The notes beneath the pieces are model-generated. The model was not told the origin of the DNA. It saw nothing but the letters and a program-made list of their open reading frames with translations, and searched no databases. A DNA stretch of 62,166 bases from a bacterium (GTDB taxonomy: Bacteria > CAIWAD01), in NCBI GenBank assembly GCA_030685015.1, contig JAUXWS010000099.1:1-62166 (forward strand). Reading direction: 5' to 3'. Made by a program: the position numbers and the translations under genes. Shown here in pieces: positions 26,706 through 36,129 of the stretch (positions are counted from its first letter, which is position 1; every line of letters begins with the position of its first letter).

Positions 26706-27224
26706 TTAGTCCGACCCGAGCGTGATCGCCGCCGAGAGGATCTCCTCGCTGTCGGTGCGGGTGATGGTCGAACCCGAGCTGTGGATCATGTGGTCGATCA
26801 GGCCATGGCGCTGGTAGGGCGACATGGCCAGGAACTCCTTGATGACAACGTCGTCATGGCAGCCCAGGCAGCGCTGCATGACCAGGGCCGCATGCAGGCG
26901 CTCCCATTGGGGGCGGCTGATCCCGACATCGGGATGCTGGTTCATCTGGGCGATGACCTGATCAACCTCCTCCCCGCTGAGTTGCTTGCCGCCATAGCGC
27001 CGCTCGGAGTGGCAGCGCGTGCAGGTTTCATCAAGCGGGTCGAATGGATCGGGCAGGCCCGCCACCTGCGCGGCGATGTCCACATGGGTGCTGCGCTCGA
27101 TCTTGGCCACCAGCCGGTGGGTATCGACGCCCACCCGTAGTTGGAAGATCATGCCGATGCTGAGCACAACGACCATGAACACCAGGATCGCCCGCGAGTA
27201 GTCGCTTCGTCTACGTTCTTGCAT
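26706..27224 (-). CDS. Membrane-anchored dihaem cytochrome c
   Basis: A 172-aa protein with an N-terminal uncleaved helix (AILVFMVVVLSIGMIF) and two c-type haem sites, CTRCH and CLGCH, about 50 residues apart, on the periplasmic side. It lies 12 bp after the NrfD-type gene and is the last gene of the formate dehydrogenase unit. It most likely passes electrons from the NrfD/iron-sulfur module to periplasmic acceptors or haem reductases. Such a subunit replaces the b-type FdnI cytochrome of the E. coli enzyme. Confidence 0.82.
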   Translation of the reverse strand: MQERRRSDYSRAILVFMVVVLSIGMIFQLRVGVDTHRLVAKIERSTHVDIAAQVAGLPDPFDPLDETCTRCHSERRYGGKQLSGEEVDQVIAQMNQHPDVGISRPQWERLHAALVMQRCLGCHDDVVIKEFLAMSPYQRHGLIDHMIHSSGSTITRTDSEEILSAAITLGSD

Positions 27225-27236
27225 GTCTCCTCCCCT

Positions 27237-28508
27237 TCAACTGGTTGCAGGGTCGGCGTGCCCGTGGATCGGCAGATACATCGAGATCACGCGGTAGGCC
27301 AGGATGCCCAGGGAGATCAGCCCCAGGGTGATGAGAATCTCCGCCCAATAGGGGTGGTACACCGAGCCGTCCGGATCGATCATCCCCACCACCGTCACAT
27401 TGATGCGGTTCCAGAGCAACCCGATCACGACCAGCGCGGCCGACGTGAGCAGGCCGCCACGTTTCTCGCGCACATCGCGCGAGAGGAAGAGGGCGAAGGG
27501 CAGCACGACCCCCACCAGCAGCTCGCCCCACCAGGACCAGGACTGCCAGCTGATCGCCAGGGCGTCGTAGACCGCCCCGCGCAGCACGAGGTCGACGATC
27601 TTGACCAGCAAGTAGGTGCCCAGCAGCCAGGGCATGGCCCGTGCGAACGAGGTCAGCGGCCGAATGTCCAGTTTGTGCCCCAGGCCCTTCTCGCTGGCGA
27701 AACACTCGACGATCACCATCGCCGGCGCCACCATGATCGCGGACAGGAGGAAGAGCACGGGCAGCATGGGTGAGTACCAGAGCGCATGCAGCCGGTGCGG
27801 CACCAAGGTGAAGAGAGTTCCCAGCGAAGACTGGTGCATGGTGGAGAACATCACGCCGGCCATGATCATCAGCAGGGGCATCTGGATGCTGCGTGAACTC
27901 AACTTGAGGCGGAAGAGCAGCTCCCAGCCCATCAGGATGGCCAGCATGACGACGGCCCAGACGACGGAGTCGGTCATGGCGAAGGTGAACAAGGTCAGGA
28001 TGAACACGATGAACCATGGGGCCAGCCGTTTCCAGTGCTCATGCAGGGCGGACAGTCGGAAACGCTCGAAAACGGGGGGCAGGAATTCCAGCAAGAGGAC
28101 GCTGGTGTAGAGCATGACGCACCAGGCGACCTCGAACATGGGGGAGCTGTGGTTCCAGTTGAAGATGGCGCGCCAGAGATTCCAGGGCCGCCCCAGGTCG
28201 ACGATCAATCCAAAGATGAAGATGAGATAACCCAGAAAGGCCGTTGCGATGGCGGGCCGGGTCAGGGAGTGGAATCGCGTCAATCCGAAGAGGTGAACCG
28301 AGCCGGCCACGACGAAGCCCCCGGCGGCCAGGGCGATGCCGGCCAGCACGTCCACGCCGATCCACAGGCCCCAGGGATAGGAATCGCTCAGGTTGGTGAC
28401 AGCGCCCAGCCCCATCACAAAGCGGTAGCCGATGAGAAGCAGGCCCACGGCGGCGAGGATGTAGAGCGCAAGCAGCCCGGGACTGGTGCGCTTGAGGAAA
28501 TCGATCAT
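27237..28508 (-). CDS. NrfD/HybB-type membrane subunit
   Basis: A 423-aa polytopic protein of the NrfD/PsrC family with about ten helices, beginning LLALYILAAVGLLLIGYRFV. SYPWGLWIGVDVLAGIALAA and LGRPWNLWRAIFNWNHSSPM are conserved family motifs near the quinone site, and ARAMPWLLGTYLLVKIVDLV is typical of the HybB branch. It exchanges electrons between the periplasmic iron-sulfur protein and the quinone pool and binds no haem itself. Its ATG overlaps the iron-sulfur gene stop (ATGA). Confidence 0.92.
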   Translation of the reverse strand: MIDFLKRTSPGLLALYILAAVGLLLIGYRFVMGLGAVTNLSDSYPWGLWIGVDVLAGIALAAGGFVVAGSVHLFGLTRFHSLTRPAIATAFLGYLIFIFGLIVDLGRPWNLWRAIFNWNHSSPMFEVAWCVMLYTSVLLLEFLPPVFERFRLSALHEHWKRLAPWFIVFILTLFTFAMTDSVVWAVVMLAILMGWELLFRLKLSSRSIQMPLLMIMAGVMFSTMHQSSLGTLFTLVPHRLHALWYSPMLPVLFLLSAIMVAPAMVIVECFASEKGLGHKLDIRPLTSFARAMPWLLGTYLLVKIVDLVLRGAVYDALAISWQSWSWWGELLVGVVLPFALFLSRDVREKRGGLLTSAALVVIGLLWNRINVTVVGMIDPDGSVYHPYWAEILITLGLISLGILAYRVISMYLPIHGHADPATS

Positions 28509-29329
28509 TGCCCTGTTCCTCCCTGCTCTGGATCCTTCGTGTGTCCCAAATCCTCCTCCTGGGCGGCCAGCTGCTGCCGGCGGTTGACGATCCAGGACAC
28601 GGCGCCCAGACCCAGGCCCAATCCAGTCAGGACATAGGGGATGGTGGCCATGGCCGGCTTGGAATAGGCCGAGTAAGGCTCAGTGGACAGGCCCTTGACA
28701 TGACCCAGTTGTTCCTGAGGCACGTCGGAGATGTGGAAGACACAGGTGCCACCCACTTCCGTCTCGCCGTAGACGTGGTGCACATAGTTGCGCGGGTTGC
28801 TTTCAATGCGCCGGTGGGCCTCCTCCAGCATGTGCCCGCGCTCCCCGAAGACGATGGCGTCGGTGGGGCAGACCTTGGAACAGGCCGGTTCCTGACCCTC
28901 GGCCACCCGGTCCGCGCAGAGCGTGCACTTGGTGATTTTGGTCAGCACCCTGTCCCACTCGAAGCGCGGCACGTCGAAGGGGCAAGCCAGCTGGCAGTAG
29001 CGGCAGCCCAGGCAGAGCGAGGCGTCGTAGGTGACCGGTCCCTCCTCGGATTTCTTGAGGGCATGGACCGGACACGCGGTGGCGCAGGCCGGCATCATGC
29101 AGTGCATGCACTGCCGCTTGCCGAAGACCCAGTCGAAGCGGCCGCGCCGTTTCGTCTCGTTGTAGGTGATGAGCGTCCAGGTGGAAGCCGAGAGGTCGCC
29201 CGGATTCTGGTAGCCCTTGCCGGCGAAAAAGGTGGTGGACTCGCTGGGCAACTCGTTCCAGCTCTTGCAGGCGATCTGGCAGGCCCGGCAACCCACACAG
29301 CGGGTGGAATCGATCAGCATCGCCTTCAT
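28505..29329 (-). CDS. Four-cluster iron-sulfur subunit (FdnH/HybA-like)
   Basis: A 274-aa protein with four [4Fe-4S] cysteine sets: CVGCRACQIAC, CMHCMMPACATACP, CLGCRYCQLACP and CTLCADR...CSKVCP. A C-terminal helix (IPYVLTGLGLGLGAVSWIV) anchors it to the membrane, as in FdnH and HybA. No signal peptide is present, so it is probably exported with the Tat-dependent catalytic subunit. It overlaps both neighbours by 4 bp. It links the molybdo/tungstopterin site to the NrfD subunit. Confidence 0.92.
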   Translation of the reverse strand: MKAMLIDSTRCVGCRACQIACKSWNELPSESTTFFAGKGYQNPGDLSASTWTLITYNETKRRGRFDWVFGKRQCMHCMMPACATACPVHALKKSEEGPVTYDASLCLGCRYCQLACPFDVPRFEWDRVLTKITKCTLCADRVAEGQEPACSKVCPTDAIVFGERGHMLEEAHRRIESNPRNYVHHVYGETEVGGTCVFHISDVPQEQLGHVKGLSTEPYSAYSKPAMATIPYVLTGLGLGLGAVSWIVNRRQQLAAQEEDLGHTKDPEQGGTGQ

Positions 29330-32300
29330 GCCACACCTCCCGAGACCTTGCGCACATCGCAGAGGAAGGCCTTGTACTCCGGGATCATGGTGTTGGCGTC
29401 GCCCACATGCGAGGTGAGCACATTGGCGCTGTCACCCTTGGCGATGCCCTCCCAGCCGAAGTGCCAGACCACCCCCACCTCGTGCATCATCCTGCCGTCC
29501 ACCCGGAAGGGCTGGAAACGGTTGGTGACGAGGGCGTAAGCCTCCATGGCGCCCCGCGCCGTCATGATCTGCACGCGGTCGCCGTTCTTGATGCCACGCA
29601 GGTCGGCCAGGGCCGTGCTCATCTCCACGAAGACATCAGGCACCAGCTCCGTCAGCCAGGACAGGTTGCGCGTCATCGCCCCCGCCTGCCAGTGCTCGCT
29701 GACGCGGTAGGTGGTTCCAATGATGGGATAATGCTCGTGCTCGCCCACCGGGTTGAGCTCGGGCCTGACCTGGGACCAGAGCTTGATCGCCGGATTCACC
29801 TGCACGCTGGACATCAGGTTGCGCTGCGGACTCTCGAGCGGTTCGTAGGCCTCGGGCAGCGGTCCGTCGTTGAGCGTGGCGGCCCACAGGGCGGCGTGCC
29901 CGTCCGGCCGCATGATGAAAGGATGCTTCTCCCCCGGCGGCCAGGGGCCGTCCGGCACGTCCCCCTCCCATTTCTTGTCGGCGGCGTTCCAACGGATGAC
30001 CCAGTTACGCGCATTCCAGGGCTGGCCCGCGGGATCCACCGAGGCGCGGTTGTAGAGAATGCGCCGGTTGACGGGCCAGGACCACGCCCAGTTCGGGTAG
30101 AGACCGATGCCGTTGGGTGCGTCCGTGCCGTCCCGCCGCGCCATTTTGTTGTCCTTGGGTTCCGGCCCCGTGTAGCTGTTGCAGTAGAGCCAGTTGCCCG
30201 ACGCGGTGGATCCGTCCGCCTGCAGCAGGGCGAAGCCGGGAACCTGGCTCCCCTTCTTGTGGGTCTTGGGCGTGCCCTTGTCGTCCAGGGTTGTGTCGCG
30301 GGTGAAGTAACCGTTGATCTCGCGCGCGACCCGGTGCACGTCCGGCTCGATATGGTGGTCCGGCACGTCGGGCGTGCCGTAGTCCCAGTTCATCCTGGTG
30401 ATCGCCTCGGGCAGAGCCCCGCCTTCGGCATAGAGGGCGCGCAGCTTCTTGTGGAGCGAGTCGAGGATCCACAGGTCGGAGGCGGACACACCCACCGGAT
30501 CCACCGCCTTGTAGCGCCACTGGGCCCAGCGGCCGCTGTTGATGATGCTGCCCTCCTTCTCGATGGACGAGCAGGCGGGCAGCAGGAAGACCTCGGTCTG
30601 GATCGAGGCGGGATTCGTCCCGGGCCGCTGCCAGAAGGTGGAGGTCTCCGTCTGCCAGAGGTCCACGGCCACCATCCACTCCAGTTTCTCGAGGGCGGCG
30701 CGCTCCTTCAAGGAATTGGGGCCGCCCACCGCCGGGTTCTGGCCCAGCAGGACGAGACCCTTGATCCTCCCCTCGTACATGGCCTCGAAGAGGGAGATGT
30801 GCGAGTGGTCCTCGCTCCGCTTGGGCAGGTAGTCGTAACAGAAGTCGTTGGCCGGCGTGGCGTGGTCCCCGTACCAGGCCTTGAGCATGGAGATGACGTA
30901 CTTGGGCCGGTTGCCCCACCAGTTGGCTGACTTGGGATCCACCGTCTTGGGCGTGTTGGCCTCCAGGTAGGCGTCCAACCCCTGGTTCGCCACGACCGGC
31001 GTGGGGTTGTAGCCAGGCAGGATGTGGAAGAGCAGGCCGAAGTCCGTTGATCCCTGCACGTTGGACTCGCCGCGCAGAGCGTTGACGCCGCCCCCCGCCA
31101 GCCCCACGTTGCCCAGCAGCAGCTGGAGGATGGCATAGGTGCGGATGTTCTGCGTACCGTTGGTGTGCTGGGTGGTGCCCATGGCGTAGAGCCAGGTGCC
31201 CACCCGGTCCGGCGCCCAGGTGGAGGTGTAGTTGCGGCAGATCTTGATGTAGTCCTCCCGCGGCGCACCGGTGATGGAGCAGACCGTGTCCACGTTGTAG
31301 CGGGAGAAGTGGCGCTTCATCAGCTGGAAGACGCAGCGGGGGTGCTGGAGGGTCATGTCGCGCAAGGGCATGCCATCTGGCCCCGTCTCATACTGCCAGG
31401 TGGACTTGTCGTAGCTGCGCTTGGCCTCGTCGTAGCCGCTGAACAGGCCGTCGTGGAAACCCACGTCCTTGTGGATGATGAAGGAGGCGTTGGTGTAGTT
31501 GAGCACGTACTCCCGCTGGATGTAGCCATTCTCGAGGGCGTAGTTGATCATGCCGTTGACGAAGGCGATGTCCGTGCCGCTGCGGAACTGGCAGTAATGG
31601 TCGGCGAAGGAGGAGGTGCGCGTGTAACGCGGGTCGGCGTTGAGGATGATGGCGCCGCGATCCTTGGCCCTGCTCAGCCATTTGGCGGCGATGGGGTGGT
31701 TCTCCACCACGTTCGATCCCATCACCATCGCCACGTCGGCGTGGATCATGTCGATCCAGTGGCTGGTCATGGCTCCGCGTCCATAGGTGGCCGCCAGACT
31801 GGCGACCGTGGAGCTGTGTCATATGCGGGCCTGGTGTTCCAGCCAGACCACCCCCAGGGATCTCGCGAGCTTCGAATACAGGTAGCATTCCTCGTTGTCC
31901 AGGGCGGCGCCGCCCAGACAGGCAAGGCCCTCCGTGCGGTTGACCAGCTTGTCCCCGTCCTTGGCGACGAAGGTGGCGTCGCGCGTGGTCTTGATGCGCT
32001 TGGCGATCTCCGTCAGCGCCCAATCCCAGGATTTCTCCTCCCACTTGGCGCTGCCCGGGGCGCGGTAGCGCACCTTCTGCAGCCGGCGATCGTTCTTCGC
32101 CACCTGGAAGAGGGACATGCCCTTGGAGCAGAGGGCCCCTTCGTTGATGGGATGGTCCGGATCGCCCTCGATGCTGATCAGCTTGCCTTCGCGGGTGGAG
32201 ACGATCAGGCCGCAGCCGACCCCGCAATAGGGGCAGATGGTGGTGCTCTCCTTGGTCTCCGCCGTTTTGAAGCGCTTGCGTCGTTTGGCTTGGGCCGGCT

Positions 32301-32382
32301 TGGCCAGGCCCAGCACGCCCACTGCCGTGCCGAAGACGCCCGCGCCGGCCGCGCCCAGGAAACTGCGACGAGTGAGATTCAT
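29326..32382 (-). CDS. fdnG: Formate dehydrogenase catalytic subunit, selenoprotein
   Basis: A single 1018-aa selenoprotein that includes an in-frame TGA at 31819-31821 read as Sec188, in the motif EHQARI-U-HSSTVASLA followed by TYGRGAMTSHW. This matches FdnG, where Sec is the ligand of Mo or W. The N-terminus has a Tat signal (LTRRSFLGAAGAGVFG), then the [4Fe-4S] set CPYCGVGCGLIV...CSKG. The C-terminal region (RDGTDAPNG to VWHFGWEG) is the cofactor-binding domain. Length equals that of E. coli FdnG. A SECIS-like hairpin follows the TGA. The ATG at 32382 overlaps the fdhE stop and follows GGAGAG. It oxidises formate to CO2 in the periplasm. Without Sec decoding it would appear as two fragments. 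Confidence 0.93.
31789..31821 (-). promoter_or_regulatory. Bacterial SECIS element with Sec TGA codon
   Basis: From the TGA (31821-31819) eleven nt lead to a 7-bp stem, GGTCGCC with GGCGGCC (one G-T pair), closing the loop AGTCT. Position, stem and the GU-containing loop match the fdhF/fdnG-type bSECIS recognised by SelB. Confidence 0.8.
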
Positions 32383-33290
32383 CGGCCTCTCTCCGGATTG
32401 GGTGACATGTGATGGTCTTCGATCTGGGCCGCCGCGAGGGGCGACGGCCGATGCGGCCGCTGCGACACGAGCGGGGATTCCCGCATCAGGTCGTGCTGGA
32501 CGGCCGCCAGGTCCAGCTCCGTCGAACCGAGCAGGAGCGCATCCCAGGGGAGGCTGCCCAGCTCCTCCTCGCTGCGGAACTCCTTCACGTAGCGCTTGCA
32601 GTCCCGGCAACCCTGGAGGCGCCAATTCTCCTCGCCTTCCAGGTGGATGTGCCGCAGGCGGCTCTGGTCGCTGCATCCGCAGAAAGCACATTGCAGGCGG
32701 GGGTGGCGCCAGGCCGTGCCGCAGTGCAGGCACCAGAGATGCCGGCGGCCCTCGGCCTTGGTGTCGATCATGGAAAGGGCCGGCCAGTGTCCGCACACCG
32801 GGCAACTGCCGCCGGTCCAGGAGTTTAGTCCCGCCTGTCCCACCGCTCGCCAGGCGAACCAGGCACGGAAGGGGCGGGCCAGCCAAATGGCATGGAAGAC
32901 GGCGAGGTCCTCGGCCAGTCCGGCGAACTGGAAGGCCGCCATCAGCTCATGGCCGCGGTCGCCAAGCACCTTGTCGAGGTGACCCGCGGCGTCCTCCTCG
33001 ACGTAGGCGCGAATCCGGGCCAGATCCTCCGCCCGCTGCGGGAGAGCCTCTTCCAGCAAGCCGCCCAAGAGGTGCGCGGCCAGGACCGCCACCGCCGGCC
33101 GGGGACGGGGCGCGTCGGTCAGCAGACACCGTCCCTGCCGCAGATGGGCCGCCCCCTCCTCCAACCAAGAGTCGGCTTTCCCGCCATAGGGTTCCGCCTC
33201 GTCAATCGCCCGGCAGTAGTCGTCAAGACGACTCTGCAACACTTCCAGGAGCTTCACCTGCGCCGGCAGATCGGTCGGTGAATGGTTCAT
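32379..33290 (-). CDS. fdhE: Formate dehydrogenase accessory protein FdhE
   Basis: A 303-aa cytoplasmic protein needed for maturation of respiratory formate dehydrogenases. It has the rubredoxin-like C-terminal region with four CxxC pairs: CPVCGHWPA, CLHCGTAW, CAFCG and CRDCKRYVKEF. The ATG at 33290 follows AGGAGCGGCCCC; a 10-residue longer start is possible. Length agrees with E. coli FdhE (309). It precedes and overlaps fdnG (ATGA). The unusual position in front of the structural genes ties its expression to the enzyme. Confidence 0.92.
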   Translation of the reverse strand: MNHSPTDLPAQVKLLEVLQSRLDDYCRAIDEAEPYGGKADSWLEEGAAHLRQGRCLLTDAPRPRPAVAVLAAHLLGGLLEEALPQRAEDLARIRAYVEEDAAGHLDKVLGDRGHELMAAFQFAGLAEDLAVFHAIWLARPFRAWFAWRAVGQAGLNSWTGGSCPVCGHWPALSMIDTKAEGRRHLWCLHCGTAWRHPRLQCAFCGCSDQSRLRHIHLEGEENWRLQGCRDCKRYVKEFRSEEELGSLPWDALLLGSTELDLAAVQHDLMRESPLVSQRPHRPSPLAAAQIEDHHMSPNPERGR

Positions 33291-33701
33291 GGGGCCGCTC
33301 CTCGCATGGAAATCGAACAAGGTTCACGACATGGCCGTCGCGGGCACCAGGGGTGCCCGACTGATCAAATTCTTCCGAACAACACTCGCCAGCCCTGTCC
33401 TCCAGCAAGGCCTGGAGGCTGTCACCTGTGAAACTGATAACAAAAATAAGGGCATGCAAGAAAAATGTGAGGTCCGTGGAAGGAATCTATCTTCACGTTC
33501 ATGTCAATAATGCCGGACAATTTCTTGTTCTTCAGCATTTCTGAACCTGTTAAGACGTTGCGTCCTTAATAGATTCAATTATAGGGTCGATTGATTTTCG
33601 TATCTGGATCCCGTTGATCATCTGGCTGTTGAGGCTGATTGAATTCAAAATCGACTGCCGCCAGTCCGATCGTGAATTGGAGTTTGTCCGGCGGACTGGA
33701 T
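33291..33701. other. Long leader/promoter region of the formate dehydrogenase unit
   Basis: No gene is seen in 411 bp between moaA and fdhE. The half next to moaA is AT-rich and on the minus strand contains TATAAT (33583-33578), but no good -35 is spaced with it. Two hairpins follow in the transcript direction: CCTCCAG/CTGGAGG (33399-33418) and CGGGCACC/GGTGCCCG (33341-33359). A transcript from this area would have a leader of ~280 nt. No molybdenum-cofactor riboswitch consensus was confirmed. Confidence 0.4.
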
Positions 33702-34646
33702 TCAGCCGCCGATGCGGACCATGGGTTGGCCGATGTGGGAGGGACGGGATTGGGGTTTCCAGGCCAGGACCTGGCGCAGGACCGCGGGCCAGTCCCCGTC
33801 CGCCAGTCCGCGCAGGCAAATTCCCTCTTCCCGCATCAGGCAGGCCCGCAACACGCCGGCGGCGGAGAGCCGCAGTCGGGAGCAGGCGGCACAGAAGGGT
33901 CTCGTTTCGGAGGCGATGAAGCCCAATCGGCCGCCATCGGCTGTGCGATACTCCAGGGCGGTGGCGTCGGCCGGAGCACGCCGGCGCCTCAGCCGGAAGC
34001 CCTCGCGCCGCAGCAGGGAAAGGGTTTCCGCCGCCGACACGAAGTAGCGGCGGTTGGTTGCCTGGTCCGGCCCGATGCGCATCAGTTCCAGGAAGCGCAC
34101 GGCGACGCCGCGCTCCTCGGCGAAACGGACGAGGGCGGGCGCCTCGTGGTCGTTGAGGCCGCGGAAGAGGACGACGTTGAGCTTGGTCTCCAGGCCCAGG
34201 GCGATGGCTTGGTCCAAGGTGCGCAGGACCAGGGCGTGGTCCGGCGAACCGGAGATCCGGGCGAAGGTGGCGGCGTCCAGGCTGTCCAGGCTGAGATTGA
34301 GGTTGCCCAATCCGGCGGCCTGCAGCTCGGGCAGGAGGGGCGCCAGGAGGACGCCGTTGCTGGTGATGCCCAGCCGGCGCAGCGGGAGCCGGCCCAACCG
34401 CGCCACGATCTCCCGCAATTCCGGCCGCAAGGTGGGCTCGCCCCCGGTCAGGCGCACCTGGTCGATGCCCAGGGCCGCCAGGCGCGCCACGATCCCCTCC
34501 AGCTCATCGGGAGGGAGCCAGGCGAAGGGCGGCGCGACAGGCAGGTCCTCCTTCATGCAATGGAAGCAACGGAGGTTGCAGCTCTCGGTGAGGGAGACGC
34601 GCAGTTTGCGCAGACGCCGTCCGTGGGAGTCCACCAGCCGGTTCAT
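33702..34646 (-). CDS. moaA: GTP 3',8-cyclase MoaA
   Basis: A 314-aa radical SAM enzyme catalysing the first step of molybdopterin synthesis, GTP to 3',8-cyclo-GTP. The radical SAM cluster motif is ESCNLRCFHC; a second cluster is supplied by CAACSRLRLSAAGVLRACL. The sequence includes RLTGGEPTLRPEL and the required C-terminal Gly-Gly (VRIGG). The ATG at 34646 overlaps the moeA stop. Metal cofactor is needed by the neighbouring formate dehydrogenase. Confidence 0.95.
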   Translation of the reverse strand: MNRLVDSHGRRLRKLRVSLTESCNLRCFHCMKEDLPVAPPFAWLPPDELEGIVARLAALGIDQVRLTGGEPTLRPELREIVARLGRLPLRRLGITSNGVLLAPLLPELQAAGLGNLNLSLDSLDAATFARISGSPDHALVLRTLDQAIALGLETKLNVVLFRGLNDHEAPALVRFAEERGVAVRFLELMRIGPDQATNRRYFVSAAETLSLLRREGFRLRRRRAPADATALEYRTADGGRLGFIASETRPFCAACSRLRLSAAGVLRACLMREEGICLRGLADGDWPAVLRQVLAWKPQSRPSHIGQPMVRIGG

Positions 34647-35866
34647 GACGCGCTCCACGGCCGGAAGGGAACCAGCTCGCCCGCCTCCCAACGCCCTCCC
34701 TCCTCCTCCAGGCAGAGAAAGCCCCGGCTGGCAGCCAGGGTGGACAGGTCGCCCGAACCGCCCCCGGGCAGGGGGTGCGCCAGCGATGGTCCGTCCGCTG
34801 ATGAATCCAGCGTGGCCGCCAGGAAGAGCGCCAGGGGCCGGCCCCAGGGCAGGGTGTCCGCCAGCCGGACCGTGGCGACCCGATCGGGACGACCCTCCTT
34901 GAGCCGAAGCAAGGGCAGCAGATAGCGGTGCAGGCCGATCACGGCCGTGACCGGGTTGCCGGGCAGGGCCGTCACCAGTTGTCCATCGGGACCCAGGGCC
35001 GCCAGCAGGGGCCGTCCCGGTCGTTGGCGCACGCCGTGGAAGAGGATGCGGCAGCCCAACTCCGCCAGGAGTCCGGGCACATGGTCGCAGCGCCCCATGG
35101 AGACGCCGCCGCTCAGGACCAGGACCTCATGTCTCGCCAGCAGGTCCCTGATGGTGCCGCCCAGCCGGTCGCGCTCGTCACCGCAGCGTCCGCTCCAGGC
35201 GGGGAGATGGCCGTCCAGTTGCAGGCCGGCGCACAGGGCCGTGACGTTTGAGACGCGGATCTGGTGCGGGGCCGGCTGCTCGCCCACATCCACCAGTTCA
35301 CTGCCCGTGGCCAGCACGGCGATGCGCGGCCGTCGCCTCACCCAAAGCGAGGCGGCGCCCACCGAGGCGGCCACCGCCAGGGCCGGTCCGTGCAGGAAGG
35401 CGCCGGGGCCCAGGAGCAGGGCGCCGGCCTGGGCGTCGCTGCCGGCGGTGTGGATGTTCTGCCCCGGCCGCGGCCGCGCTCCCGCCCGCAACCGGATGCC
35501 GTCTGCCACCTGCTCCAGCTCCTCCACCGGGATGACCGTGTCCGCACCCGACGGCAGCACGGCGCCCGTCATCACCTCGATCGCATCGCCGCGATCGCCC
35601 AGTGTGAGGGGCGGGTCGCCGGCGGCCTGGATGCCGGCCGCGTGGAAAACACAGTCTCCCTTGTCCAGGGAGACGCCCATGATGGCGATGCCGTCCATGG
35701 CCACGCGATGAAAAGGGGGAAAACTGCGGTCGGCGCGCAGGTCCTGGGCCAGGATCCGTCCCGCCGCATGCTCCAGCGCGACCTCTTCCACGCCCCAGTC
35801 CAGCGGCAGCTCCGCCAGGCGTTGCCAGGCTTGGGCCATGGGGATGGGGGCGTCGCGCAAAGTCAT
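34643..35866 (-). CDS. moeA: Molybdopterin molybdenumtransferase MoeA
   Basis: A 407-aa enzyme that inserts molybdate (or tungstate) into adenylated molybdopterin. Characteristic parts are FPPFHRVAMDGIAI, EVMTGAVLPSGADTVIPVEE, RPRIAVLATGSELVD, VLSGGVSMGRCDHV and TALPGNPVTAVIG. The start at ATG 35866 gives the usual N-terminus; a start at 35953 would add 29 unconserved residues. It overlaps moaA and probably forms a two-gene unit supplying cofactor to the downstream formate dehydrogenase. Confidence 0.95.
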   Translation of the reverse strand: MTLRDAPIPMAQAWQRLAELPLDWGVEEVALEHAAGRILAQDLRADRSFPPFHRVAMDGIAIMGVSLDKGDCVFHAAGIQAAGDPPLTLGDRGDAIEVMTGAVLPSGADTVIPVEELEQVADGIRLRAGARPRPGQNIHTAGSDAQAGALLLGPGAFLHGPALAVAASVGAASLWVRRRPRIAVLATGSELVDVGEQPAPHQIRVSNVTALCAGLQLDGHLPAWSGRCGDERDRLGGTIRDLLARHEVLVLSGGVSMGRCDHVPGLLAELGCRILFHGVRQRPGRPLLAALGPDGQLVTALPGNPVTAVIGLHRYLLPLLRLKEGRPDRVATVRLADTLPWGRPLALFLAATLDSSADGPSLAHPLPGGGSGDLSTLAASRGFLCLEEEGGRWEAGELVPFRPWSAS

Positions 35867-36129
35867 CCGGTCTCGCCTGCTTGGGTGCCTGGCCAGGAGT
35901 CTTTCGACCTGGTCGCTGCGGATGATAGTGCTTGCTGACTGGATGGGGAACACCGGGTTGGTCGGACCACCGCGTCGATTGGCCGGCCGTCCTCAGCCTT
36001 GTGCGCAGCCGGCATGGCATCCCCAACGGATCGCAGCGCCAGCCGACGCCGGATCGGGGGCAGCCCCCTCTCCCCGCGAAGGTCAAGTTGCCCTGGCCCG
36101 GCGCTGGACCTGTGGAGGCCTCCGCCCGA

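Noticed and set aside
31771-31821. Frameshift or pseudogene split of the formate dehydrogenase gene
   Set aside because: Both parts are in the same frame and the only break is a TGA at the known Sec position, followed by a SECIS-like hairpin.
33550-33819. Minus-strand 89-aa frame overlapping the end of moaA
   Set aside because: It overlaps moaA coding sequence in another frame and lacks a ribosome site and conserved features.
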